Shown piece after piece: positions 35,388 to 43,038 of a DNA stretch of 64,000 nucleotides. The notes under the pieces are model-generated. The model searched no databases. It saw only the letters and a list, made by a program, of their open reading frames with translations, and had not been told where the DNA came from. Positions within the stretch are counted from its first letter, which is position 1. Every line of letters begins with the position of its first letter. A program made the position numbers and the translations under genes. Source of the stretch: Cupriavidus pauculus (lineage in GTDB: Bacteria > Pseudomonadota > Gammaproteobacteria > Burkholderiales > Burkholderiaceae); assembly GCF_003854935.1 (NCBI RefSeq), contig NZ_CP033970.1:1612001-1676000 (forward strand). The letters run 5' to 3'.

Positions 35388-35415
35388 AAAGGGCGCCGCG
35401 AGGCGCCCTTTCTTG
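35388..35415. terminator. Bidirectional hairpin terminator between eda and the lipoprotein gene
   Basis: GGGCGCC (35391-35397) pairs with GGCGCCC (35402-35408) around a GCGA loop, flanked by A on the left and TTTCTT on the right, so it can stop transcription from either side. Confidence 0.82.
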
Positions 35416-35472
35416 TTGCCGCCGGGGCTGGAATGCCCCCGGGCGACGCAAATCGTTCTTCCTGCTTCCGCC

Positions 35473-35604
35473 TTACTTCGACTTCTCGGCGGTGTTCTCC
35501 AGCTTCTGTCCGCCCTTCTGGACGTCCTGTCCGAGACCGGACATCGTGTTGCAGCCAGCCAGCAGCGAGGCAACCAGTACACACCAGATCCATCCTTTTT
35601 TCAT
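35473..35604 (-). CDS. Entericidin A/B-like small lipoprotein
   Basis: A 43-residue protein. It has a basic start (MKKGWIW), a hydrophobic core, and the lipobox LLAGC with Cys18 as lipidation site; the mature part is only 26 residues (NTMSGLGQDVQKGGQKLEN, then TAEKSK). The GQDVQKGGQKLEN pattern is the entericidin family hallmark. Entericidins of E. coli are an antidote/toxin lipoprotein pair acting at stationary phase; here only one gene is seen. GGAGC precedes the start. Confidence 0.85.
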   Translation of the reverse strand: MKKGWIWCVLVASLLAGCNTMSGLGQDVQKGGQKLENTAEKSK

Positions 35605-35748
35605 CAGCGGCTCCTTTCAGGGATAGTAGGAAGTGGGCACATTTTATCGTCGCCCTGACGGCCGTTGATGCAGGATGTGTGCCAATTTGTAATTAGGAAA
35701 GTGTCTGACAGACGGCGTCCGATGGCCCGGTGTTGAACCCCGGCCGCG

Positions 35749-37086
35749 TCACCGTTTGAGCAACTGGCGCGCCCGTGCCGCGATGGCCGGGTGGGTCTGC
35801 TGGAGCCAGGCGGCAGGGAAGGGCTGCGCCAGCAGGAAACCCTGCACGGTGTCGCACCCCCAGGCGCGCACCACGTCGAGCTGCGCGGCGGTCTCCACGC
35901 CCTTGGCGCAGACGGCCACGCCGCGGGCCTTGGCGTATGCGCACGCGCGCTGCAGATTGGCGGCCATGCCGGCCGGCTGGGCGGCGTGGCCGAGGTGACG
36001 GGCGTCCAGCGTGACCATGTCGGGTTGGACGCGGGCCAGCGCGGCGTGGCTGGCGGGCGAATCGGTAAAGTCGGCCAGCGCGATGCCCACGCCGCCGTCG
36101 CGCAGGCGCGCGGCCTTGTCGGTGGCCTCCGCGCTGTCGGGCACGATGTCGACCGGCACTTCCACGCAAAGCTGGCCGGGCGCCACGTCCAGCGACGCGA
36201 TGGCGCGGCGCAGCATGGCGATCGTGTCGTCGGCCTGCATCTGCGAACTGGTGGCCAGCAGCGTGAATTGCAGCGGCCCCAGCGCGCTGGCGTCGCGCAG
36301 CAGCGGCAGCACGTGCTGGAGCGTCCAGCCACCGATGGCGTTCATCATCCCGAGCGCTTCGGCGGCGGGCAGGAAGTCTTGCGGCGCCACGCGGCCCAGC
36401 ACCGGATGCTGCCAGCGCAGCCGGACCGTATAGGCCGTGATCGCACCGGTGCCCAGGCAGGCGCGGGGCTGGAGTTGCAGACTTAGTTCGCCACGGTCGA
36501 TGGCGCTGGGCAGGGCGGCCAGCAGCGTTGCCATGCGCGGCGCCGGGGGCCGGCTGGCCGAGCCGATGCCGGCGCCGCCGCGCCGGTTGACCTGCAGCAT
36601 CGCGTCGAACGCCTGTTGCAGCAGTCGCTCCGTCCCGGTGTCGGGCTGGTCGACGGCGCTGCCGATGCTGCTGGACAGGAACAGTTCGAACTTGTCGACG
36701 AGGAACGGCCCGGCAAGCGCCTGGGAAATGGCCTCGCTGAGCGCGCGGGCGTCGTCGGACCCTTCTGACAGCACGCAGGCCACGCCCAGATCGGCCGGAC
36801 CCAGCCATTGCACGGCCACCGGCATCGACGCCACCGAGGTGGCGCGCCGCTTGACCTCGGCGCGCAGCAGTTGCGCGCGGGCCGGGCCGATGGTGTCGCA
36901 GGCGTGCGAGAAGCGGTCGAGCCGGATGACGAGCACGGCCAGCAGGTGGGCCGGGCTGAAGTGCGCGCGGTGTTCTTCCAGGGCGGCCAGAAACGCCACC
37001 GGCTGGAGCGCGGCGGAAGGCGCGTCGGCAGGCGACCCACTGCCACCGACGCCCGGAGGTGGCGTGCCGTTGGTGTCAGGATCCAT
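35749..37086 (-). CDS. Degenerate GGDEF-EAL signalling protein
   Basis: A 445-residue cytoplasmic protein with a worn GGDEF-like region (about 35-175; the catalytic site reads FELFLSSSIGSA, no GGDEF) and an EAL-type domain (about 195-440). The EAL motif reads TAYTVRLRW, DDFGTG reads ADFTDS, the KxD lysine reads TLD, and AEGVE reads AKGVE; only a few Mg/c-di-GMP residues such as the late Gln (TVQGF) remain. It should not hydrolyse c-di-GMP and may act as a binding or interaction protein. An in-frame TTG precedes the ATG at 37086. Single gene, no clear partner. Confidence 0.82.
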   Translation of the reverse strand: MDPDTNGTPPPGVGGSGSPADAPSAALQPVAFLAALEEHRAHFSPAHLLAVLVIRLDRFSHACDTIGPARAQLLRAEVKRRATSVASMPVAVQWLGPADLGVACVLSEGSDDARALSEAISQALAGPFLVDKFELFLSSSIGSAVDQPDTGTERLLQQAFDAMLQVNRRGGAGIGSASRPPAPRMATLLAALPSAIDRGELSLQLQPRACLGTGAITAYTVRLRWQHPVLGRVAPQDFLPAAEALGMMNAIGGWTLQHVLPLLRDASALGPLQFTLLATSSQMQADDTIAMLRRAIASLDVAPGQLCVEVPVDIVPDSAEATDKAARLRDGGVGIALADFTDSPASHAALARVQPDMVTLDARHLGHAAQPAGMAANLQRACAYAKARGVAVCAKGVETAAQLDVVRAWGCDTVQGFLLAQPFPAAWLQQTHPAIAARARQLLKR

Positions 37087-37416
37087 CAATTACCCGTGCT
37101 GGCAGCAAATTCATGTGCAATGGCCGCCCGCGATACCCGGACTGCATTCCCGTTCATACGTATGCCGACGCGCTCTGCTGGCGCGATTCGGCTGTTGCGA
37201 CGCTACTACGTAGTACTACGTAGCCTTGGTGCGTATAGGTCAGATCATACGGCAGCCTGCGCAGAATTCGTCAAACGACTATGCCTGCGTGGCGTCCTCG
37301 TCGCTCGCTTTTTGATGGCAAACAACGGTGGTGCAGGTCGGCCCGCCAACGTCTTGACCTTGGCACCGAATCAGCGATAAACGCGCCAGGTTTTGCCGTC
37401 CGCCTGCCCAATAGAA
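37087..37416. other. Intergenic region between the EAL gene and the CorC terminator
   Basis: About 330 bases with no credible gene. It holds an AT-richer patch, the perfect palindrome at 37206-37223 and presumably the promoter of the EAL gene near 37090-37230. The remaining short open frames show no recognisable protein. Confidence 0.5.
37206..37223. promoter_or_regulatory. Perfect 18-base palindrome
   Basis: CTACGTAGTACTACGTAG is its own reverse complement and consists of two CTACGTAG-type halves around GTAC. It lies about 120 bases upstream of the EAL-protein start. Its perfection and isolation suggest a dimeric regulator site; no regulator is assigned. Confidence 0.55.
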
Positions 37417-37439
37417 AACGGGCGCCTGGGGCGCCCGTT
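37417..37439 (-). terminator. Rho-independent terminator of the CorC/HlyC gene
   Basis: AACGGGCGCC and GGCGCCCGTT form a 10-base stem with a three-base loop; on the minus strand a T run follows. It lies about 50 bases beyond the stop of the gene at 37490. Confidence 0.82.
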
Positions 37440-37489
37440 CCTGGGGTCCTGCCGGGTCCAGCCGGTTGCCCGGCCAGCGTGCCGGGCGG

Positions 37490-38803
37490 TCAGCCCGTGG
37501 TCTCGGCCTCTGGGCCGTCATCCGGCGGCACGCGCGACGCCAGCACCTTGTCGATCCGCTTGCCGTCCATGTCGATGATCTCGAACTTCCAGTCGGCCCA
37601 CTGCACGGTGTCGGCCGTCTGCGGCAGGCGGCCCAGCAACAGCAGCAGCATGCCGGACAGCGTGTGGTAGCGCTCCTTGTCTTCCTCGGGCACGGCGCGC
37701 AGGCCGGTGCGGTCCTTGAGTTCGGGGATCGGGATCAGGCCGTCGAGCAGCCACGAGCCGTCGTCGCGCTGGACGGCCCATTCCTCGCCAGCCGTCTCGG
37801 TCTTGAACTCGCCGGTGATGGCTTCGATCAGGTCCTGCAGCGTCACCAGGCCCAGCACTTCGCCGTATTCGTCGATGACAAAGGCGATCTGGCCGCCCGA
37901 GGCCCGGAAGTTCTCCAGCAGTTCCATGCCGGTCACGCTTTCCGGCACGAACACGGCCGCCTGCAGCACGGCCGTCAGGTCGGCCTTCTCGCCACGCAGC
38001 CGGCGCGCCAGCAACTGGCGGGCGCTGACCACGCCCAGGATGTCGTGCATGCCGCCGCGCACGACCGGGAACCGCGAGTGATCGGATTCCTCGATGCGGC
38101 GCAGGTTTTCTTCCTCGGTCAGTTCGACGTCCAGGTAGGCCACGTCGCCGCGCGGCACCATCAGCGAGGCAAGCTGGCGGTCGTCCAGCCGGAACACGTT
38201 GCGGACCATGGTGTGCTCGTGGCGCTCGATCACGCCGGCCTCGGAGCCTTCCACCAGCAGCGCGTGGATTTCTTCCTCGGTCACGGCGGGGCCACGGTCG
38301 GACTTCACGCCCAGCAGGCGCAGCACCAGTTGCGTGGAGCCGGACAGCAGCTTGACGAAGGGCTTGGACGCGGTGGCCAGGATGGAAATCGGGCGCGCCA
38401 CCAGGCGGGCGATGGTTTCCGGCGCCAGTTGCCCCAGCCGCTTGGGCACCAGCTCGCCGAGCACGATCGAGAAATAGGTCAGGCCGGCCACGACGATGGC
38501 GGTGGCCATGTAGCCGGCCGTCGTCGCCGAAATGCCAAAGCCCTGGAGCCAGACGGCCAGCGGTGACGCCAGCGTCGATTCGCCGACCACACCGTTCAGC
38601 ACGCCGATCGACGTGATGCCGATCTGTACCGTGGACAGGAAGCGCGTCGGGTCTTCGCCGAGTTTTACCGCTTCCATGGCGCCGCGGTCGCCCGCTTCGA
38701 TCTGGCGCTGGAGCCGGGCCTTGCGGGCCGTGACCAGCGCGATTTCGGACATGGCGAACAGGCCGTTCAACAGGATCAGCGCCAGCAGTATGGCTATTTC
38801 CAT
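37490..38803 (-). CDS. CNNM/CBS/CorC_HlyC-domain membrane protein
   Basis: A 437-residue inner-membrane protein: N-terminal CNNM (DUF21) domain of about 190 residues with four hydrophobic segments (LLALILLNGLFAMSEIALV; YFSIVLGELVPKRLG), a CBS pair (about 205-335; LMVPRGDVAYLD, FVIDEYGEVLGLVTLQDLIEAI) and a C-terminal CorC_HlyC domain (DGSWLLDGLIPIPEL, TLSGMLLLLLGRLP). Relatives function in Mg2+ or Co2+ transport and resistance; the old name hemolysin is misleading. A terminator follows. Confidence 0.88.
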   Translation of the reverse strand: MEIAILLALILLNGLFAMSEIALVTARKARLQRQIEAGDRGAMEAVKLGEDPTRFLSTVQIGITSIGVLNGVVGESTLASPLAVWLQGFGISATTAGYMATAIVVAGLTYFSIVLGELVPKRLGQLAPETIARLVARPISILATASKPFVKLLSGSTQLVLRLLGVKSDRGPAVTEEEIHALLVEGSEAGVIERHEHTMVRNVFRLDDRQLASLMVPRGDVAYLDVELTEEENLRRIEESDHSRFPVVRGGMHDILGVVSARQLLARRLRGEKADLTAVLQAAVFVPESVTGMELLENFRASGGQIAFVIDEYGEVLGLVTLQDLIEAITGEFKTETAGEEWAVQRDDGSWLLDGLIPIPELKDRTGLRAVPEEDKERYHTLSGMLLLLLGRLPQTADTVQWADWKFEIIDMDGKRIDKVLASRVPPDDGPEAETTG

Positions 38804-38891
38804 CAGGGTGCGCGCCCTGTGCGCGCAGGAATTGAAAAATCAGAGCATACCATCCGCATGTGACGCCGCCTGCCATGTGGTGACGTTGGCG

Positions 38892-39284
38892 TCACCTGTT
38901 GCGGGGTGCACGATCCGGGCCGGCGTCTGCGTTTTGCCCGGGCCAGGGCTGCACGTCCCGCGCGATGGCTGGCCCGGCCGCGTCCCGGGCGGCGTGCAGC
39001 GCATAGGCGGCTTCCAGCTCCATCCAGTACTCGGCCGACGTGCCGAAATAGCGCGCCAGCCGGATCGCGGTCTCGGGCGACATCGCGCGCTTTTGCCACA
39101 GGATGCCTTCGATGCGTGTCACCGGTACACGCAGGGCCAGCGCCAGCGCGCTGGTGGACAGCGCGGCGGGCACCATGAACTCGTACAGCAGCACGTCGCC
39201 GGGGGCCGGGGGCGGGTCGGCCATGGCGCGCGGCGCCGCCTCTTGTGGAACGTGGCTGGATGGATCGGGCAGGTTTTCGCTCAT
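38892..39284 (-). CDS. Orphan HigA-like addiction module antitoxin (XRE)
   Basis: A 130-residue protein whose central part (about residues 28-97) is the HigA-type HTH domain: PGDVLLYEFMVPAALSTSALA, then VPVTRIEGILWQKRAMSPETAIRL and YFGTSAEYWMELEAAYAL. N- and C-terminal extensions are Pro/Ala-rich. No HigB/RelE-like toxin gene is found on either side, so it appears to be a solitary regulator or the relic of a toxin-antitoxin pair. ATG 39284 follows the family start; longer in-frame starts read into non-family sequence. Confidence 0.78.
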   Translation of the reverse strand: MSENLPDPSSHVPQEAAPRAMADPPPAPGDVLLYEFMVPAALSTSALALALRVPVTRIEGILWQKRAMSPETAIRLARYFGTSAEYWMELEAAYALHAARDAAGPAIARDVQPWPGQNADAGPDRAPRNR

Positions 39285-39448
39285 GGCTGGCACTGGCTCG
39301 CTGGTGGGTTGGGAATGACCCCAGCTTAGGCGTGGCGGACTGGGTCGGAAATGCGACGAATCTGAAAACCGGCGCCTCGCGGAGCGATGGTCGGGAATGG
39401 CGGTCATTACCTGGGAGGTAGTCGTGGCGGCGCGGCAGCTGTGCTGTA

Positions 39449-40345
39449 ATGCACCGCATGGACACCCTGACGCCCGGCTCCGAAGCCGCCATCGACTTTC
39501 CCGGACTCCTGCGCTACTGGCGCGCCCGGCGCGGCTATAGCCAGCTGGCGCTGTCGCTGGCGGCGGGGGTGTCGCAGCGCCATATCAGCTTCCTGGAATC
39601 GGGGCGGGCGCGGCCGAGCCGCGAGATGGTGCTGGCGCTGGCCGAGCGGCTGGGCGTGCCGCTGCGGCAGCGCAACCGGCTGCTGCTGGCCAGCGGCTAT
39701 GCGCCCGCTTACAGCGAAAACACGCTGGCGGCGCCCGCGATGCAGATGGTGCGGCAGGCCATCTCGCTGATCCTGGCCAAGCAGGAACCGTATCCGGCCG
39801 TGGTGCTGGACCGCTTCTGGCACCTCGTCGACGCGAACGATGCCTACCGGCGCATGCTGGCCCAACTGCTCGGCAGCCCCGAGCCGGCGGCGGGGGGCGA
39901 GGAGGGCGCGCGGCTCAATCTGATGCTGGCCGTGTTCGACCCGGACGGGCTCTGGCCGATGATCGAGAACGCCCGGCAGGTGGGCCACTACCTGCTGCGG
40001 CGCGTCTGGCAGGAACTGCAGGTGCAGGCGCACGACCAGACCGCGCGGGATATCCTGGGCCGCATCGCCGCCTGGCATCCGGACATGGTCGACGCCGGCG
40101 GCCTGGTGATCGGCGACGACGATCCGGCCGAAGGTCCGCTGCCGCCGGTGCTGCCCGTGGTGGTGCGCTCGGGCGATTTCCGGGCCTCGCTGTTCTCCAC
40201 GCTGACCACGCTCGGCAACCCGCAGGACATCACGCTCCAGGAGCTGCGGATCGAGTGTTTCTATCCGGCCGACGATGCGACCCGGCAGTTGTTCGAGGCG
40301 CTGGCAGCCGGTCCGGCCGACGCGAAAACCCCTTCGGCGTCGTAG
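39449..40345 (+). CDS. XRE-family regulator with MmyB-like ligand domain
   Basis: A 298-residue regulator: HTH_XRE domain (about residues 18-75; YSQLALSLAAGVSQRHISFLE) and a C-terminal MmyB-like PAS-type domain (about 105-285; VVLDRFWHLVDANDAYRRML, LQELRIECFYPADDATRQLFE). Such proteins are single-gene transcription factors thought to bind a small ligand, perhaps a fatty acid. The ATG at 39458 (MDTLTPG) is an equally good start. No adjacent target gene is obvious. Confidence 0.83.
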   Translation: MHRMDTLTPGSEAAIDFPGLLRYWRARRGYSQLALSLAAGVSQRHISFLESGRARPSREMVLALAERLGVPLRQRNRLLLASGYAPAYSENTLAAPAMQMVRQAISLILAKQEPYPAVVLDRFWHLVDANDAYRRMLAQLLGSPEPAAGGEEGARLNLMLAVFDPDGLWPMIENARQVGHYLLRRVWQELQVQAHDQTARDILGRIAAWHPDMVDAGGLVIGDDDPAEGPLPPVLPVVVRSGDFRASLFSTLTTLGNPQDITLQELRIECFYPADDATRQLFEALAAGPADAKTPSAS

Positions 40346-40419
40346 TTCCGCCAGAAAAGCACAGTCGTGCTACCATCGCCCGGCCGTCGCGGCCCCCAAT
40401 GCCGCGGCGGCATCGTTAC

Positions 40420-40572
40420 GTCTTCAGGGCGGGGTGAAAGTCCCCACCGGCGGTATGCGGCCACTGTGCAGAACAGGGTGCCGCGAGCCCGCGAGCGCCC
40501 GCACATCGTGCGGGGTCAGCAGACCTGGTGAGAAGCCAGGGCCGACGGTCATAGTCCGGATGAAAGAAGATG
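40420..40572 (+). promoter_or_regulatory. FMN riboswitch (RFN element)
   Basis: The conserved RFN blocks are all visible in order: TCTTCAGGGCGGGGTGAAAG, then CCCCACCGGCGGTA, AGCCCGCGAGCGC, GGTCAGCAGACCTGGTGAGA, and CCGACGGTCATAGTCCGGAT followed by GAAAGAAGA. It lies about 130 bases before ribB. FMN binding should turn off ribB; the sequence 40575-40690 has GC-rich hairpins but no clear U-run terminator, so control may be at translation. Confidence 0.95.
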
Positions 40573-40700
40573 GGCGGCAACCGCGTGGCAGGCCCACGCG
40601 CGAGGCGGCGCTGGCCGTTCGCGCGGGCGCCAGCATGGCGCGGGGCCGCCAATCGTTCCCCTGAAACGCCCATGGAAACTTGATTCGGAGCGTTTCACTC

Positions 40701-41387
40701 ATGCTGACCCTCAACCCCAGCCATACCCCCGAACCGGCCGCAGGCGAGCTTGCCGTGGCCGATGCCGATCCGCGTCCGCTTGCCGTGCGCATCGCCCAGG
40801 CGCTGGACGCCATGCGCGACGGCCGCCCCGTCGTGCTGCTGGACGACGACGACCGCGAGAACGAGGCCGACCTGATCCTGGCCGCCGAGCGGCTCACGCA
40901 GGCCAACATGGCGATGATGATCCGCGAATGCAGCGGCATCGTCTGCCTGTGCCTGACCGCGGACAAGGTGCGCCAACTGGGCCTGCGCCCGATGGTCGAG
41001 CACAACCGCAGCCAGTACGGCACCGCGTTTACGGTGTCGATCGAGGCGCGCGAGGGCGTGACCACCGGCGTCAGCGCCGCCGACCGCATCACGACGATCC
41101 GCGCCGCCATCGCCGACGATGCCGGCACCGACGCCGTGGTCAGCCCGGGGCACGTGTTCCCGCTGGTGGCCGTCGATGGGGGTGTGCTGGCTCGCCGCGG
41201 GCATACCGAGGGCTCGGTGGAGCTGGCGCGCATGGCCGGATTGTCGCCGGCGGCGGTGCTGTGCGAGCTGATGAATCCCGATGGCACGATGGCGCGCCGG
41301 CCCGAGGCGCTGGCCTTCGCCGAGATGTACCAGTTGCCGGTGCTGACGATTGCCGACCTCGTCGCGTGGCGCGAGTCGCAGGGCTGA
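40701..41387 (+). CDS. ribB: 3,4-dihydroxy-2-butanone 4-phosphate synthase
   Basis: A 228-residue riboflavin-pathway enzyme that converts ribulose-5-phosphate to 3,4-dihydroxybutanone-4-phosphate and formate. The acidic metal loop [16 protein letters not shown] and the later [17 protein letters not shown] are diagnostic. The domain stands alone, without the GTP cyclohydrolase II part of RibBA. The ATG at 40701 follows GGAGCG; a TTG at 40680 is in frame but less likely. Controlled by the FMN riboswitch just upstream. Confidence 0.95.
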   Translation: MLTLNPSHTPEPAAGELAVADADPRPLAVRIAQALDAMRDGRPVVLLDDDDRENEADLILAAERLTQANMAMMIRECSGIVCLCLTADKVRQLGLRPMVEHNRSQYGTAFTVSIEAREGVTTGVSAADRITTIRAAIADDAGTDAVVSPGHVFPLVAVDGGVLARRGHTEGSVELARMAGLSPAAVLCELMNPDGTMARRPEALAFAEMYQLPVLTIADLVAWRESQG

Positions 41388-41534
41388 TCCTGCGCAACGT
41401 CTGCGTGATTAAGCGCGCCTTGAGGCCATGCGGTATGGTCCGGGCGCGCTTTTTCACGTGTGCCGGGCTGTCGCGATGGCTGCGGGCTGTGCGAGAATGC
41501 GCGGGCTCTTCCCGTCCTTATGAGGGTTCTCCCG

Positions 41535-42104
41535 ATGTTTTTCCGCATGCTCGCACGCACGGCCCTGTTCGCCGGCGCGTGTCTCAGTCTCGCGGCGCAC
41601 GCCGAATCGAACGGTGCGCCGCCCTTCAATAACGCCAGCGTCCGTCCGGCCGCAGCCAGTGCGCTGTACCAGTGCCAGGGGCCAAATGGCGGCACCGTGT
41701 TCCGCGCGACGCCGCGCGAAGGTCGCACGCTCGTGGCATCGCCCGATCCCGGCGCGCCGGACCCGCAGCGCTGGTTGCCGCTGATGGGGCCGAACGGGGT
41801 GATTTCCTATCTGGACCAGTCGTCGATTCGCCGGCGCGGCAGCGAGGTGGGCGTGGCACTGGTCCACAACGCGCCGCCGGGCGTGATCAAGACGACCAGC
41901 GGGGAGATGATCCGCTCGTCGCTGAAGCGGATGGTGCTGAACTGCGCGACGTCGATGTACGCGGTGGTCGAGCAGACGCTCTATGCCAAGCGCTACGCGC
42001 GCGGCGAGTCGCTCTATACGATCCGCGGCCCGCAGGCCGGGATGCCGCAACCGGCGGCGTCGGGTACGCTGGCGGGCGATCTCGTGTCCCGCCTGTGCCA
42101 CTGA
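41535..42104 (+). CDS. Exported protein with surface-adhesin-E-like domain
   Basis: A 189-residue protein with a Sec signal (MFFRMLARTALFAGACLSLAA, cut here: LFAGACLSLAAHAES). The mature part contains SSLKRMVLNCATSMYAV and TLAGDLVSRLC; the spacing of these two Cys and the ending resemble the surface-adhesin protein E family of small secreted proteins. GAGGG lies eight bases before the ATG at 41535; an ATG at 41520 is in frame. Function unknown. Confidence 0.6.
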   Translation: MFFRMLARTALFAGACLSLAAHAESNGAPPFNNASVRPAAASALYQCQGPNGGTVFRATPREGRTLVASPDPGAPDPQRWLPLMGPNGVISYLDQSSIRRRGSEVGVALVHNAPPGVIKTTSGEMIRSSLKRMVLNCATSMYAVVEQTLYAKRYARGESLYTIRGPQAGMPQPAASGTLAGDLVSRLCH

Positions 42105-42149
42105 GCGTGGCAGGCCGCTGACCGGCGGCCAGCGGCGCATCGCCCGGCC

Positions 42150-42551
42150 TTACTCGGCCACGTGGGCGGCCTTCCAGGTGCCGTTCGGCTGCTTGCAGAA
42201 CCAGCCCGACCACGCCTCGGTGGCGCTGCCGCGCTTCAGTTCCGACTTGAGACGGCGGCAGGTGCGGCCGGCGTCGGTCTTCGTGGCGACCGGCTCGATC
42301 GTGCCGTCGACGGCCTGGCGGCGGTTCTCGGCCGGGTAGTGCCAGGTCACGGTCTTGTTGTCTTCCGTATCGTTCAGCGCCGTGCGCACCGATTTCTGCA
42401 GCGACGCCGCTTCCTTCTTGGTCAGCGTGCCGACGATGCTGCCGGACAGGTACGTCTCGAAATAGGCGAAGGCGGGCTGCATCGTGCCCATCAGCAGTGC
42501 GCAGCCAAGGCCGGCCGCTACCGCCATGCGGGTTTGTCGCGAAGTGCGCAT
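42150..42551 (-). CDS. RT0821/Lpp0805-like surface antigen family protein
   Basis: A 133-residue exported protein: Sec signal ending at QPAFAY, then VRTALNDTEDNKTVTWHYP, TCRRLKSELK and GWFCKQPNGTWKAAH. The late pattern of W, Cys-Arg and Cys followed by an aromatic ending is that of the RT0821/Lpp0805 (17 kDa-type outer membrane antigen) domain. No lipobox or glycine-zipper part is present. Convergent with the preceding adhesin-like gene; function unknown. Confidence 0.65.
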   Translation of the reverse strand: MRTSRQTRMAVAAGLGCALLMGTMQPAFAYFETYLSGSIVGTLTKKEAASLQKSVRTALNDTEDNKTVTWHYPAENRRQAVDGTIEPVATKTDAGRTCRRLKSELKRGSATEAWSGWFCKQPNGTWKAAHVAE

Positions 42552-43038
42552 GTCAGATCCTCTCGGGTGGGAAATGTCGAACACGGGAGCGATTGTAAGC
42601 GCGCGGTGTGCGTTCCGGTGCATCGGAGTGCACCAGCGGACGGGGCGGCCCGCCGCGCGTTCCAACCGGCCTGGCCCCCGACGTCCACCATCGCCTCGCT
42701 GGTCCGCCGGCATGATCTATTCTTGTCTTCAGCCGTACAGGGCACACGGGGAGCGGCTTTCAGCCCACTGGCGAGACATTTTGTTGCAAACGTTGCGGCG
42801 CCGAAACGTGACTTTTAAGTCTCGAATTGTTAAGGTTTCGCATCGCATTGCAACAATCCTGACTAACGTCCGGCGCCGACGCGCCGATGCGCCGGGGTCG
42901 CTACCCGGTCGCCGCGTCTGATGCACCGCACGCTGGTCCGTCTTTTGCTGTATTCACCCGTTGAAGTTTCCTGACGAATCCCGCGGCGGCTGCCTCGTCC
43001 GGCCGCCTGCATCCCCAATAACCCTTCTCACGGCCTTC
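42552..43038. other. Intergenic region upstream of opgG
   Basis: About 490 bases with no credible gene. An AT-richer patch (42780-42870) contains likely promoter material for opgGH, and the left end holds the promoter of the surface-antigen gene. No terminator, repeat or RNA element was recognised. Confidence 0.45.
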
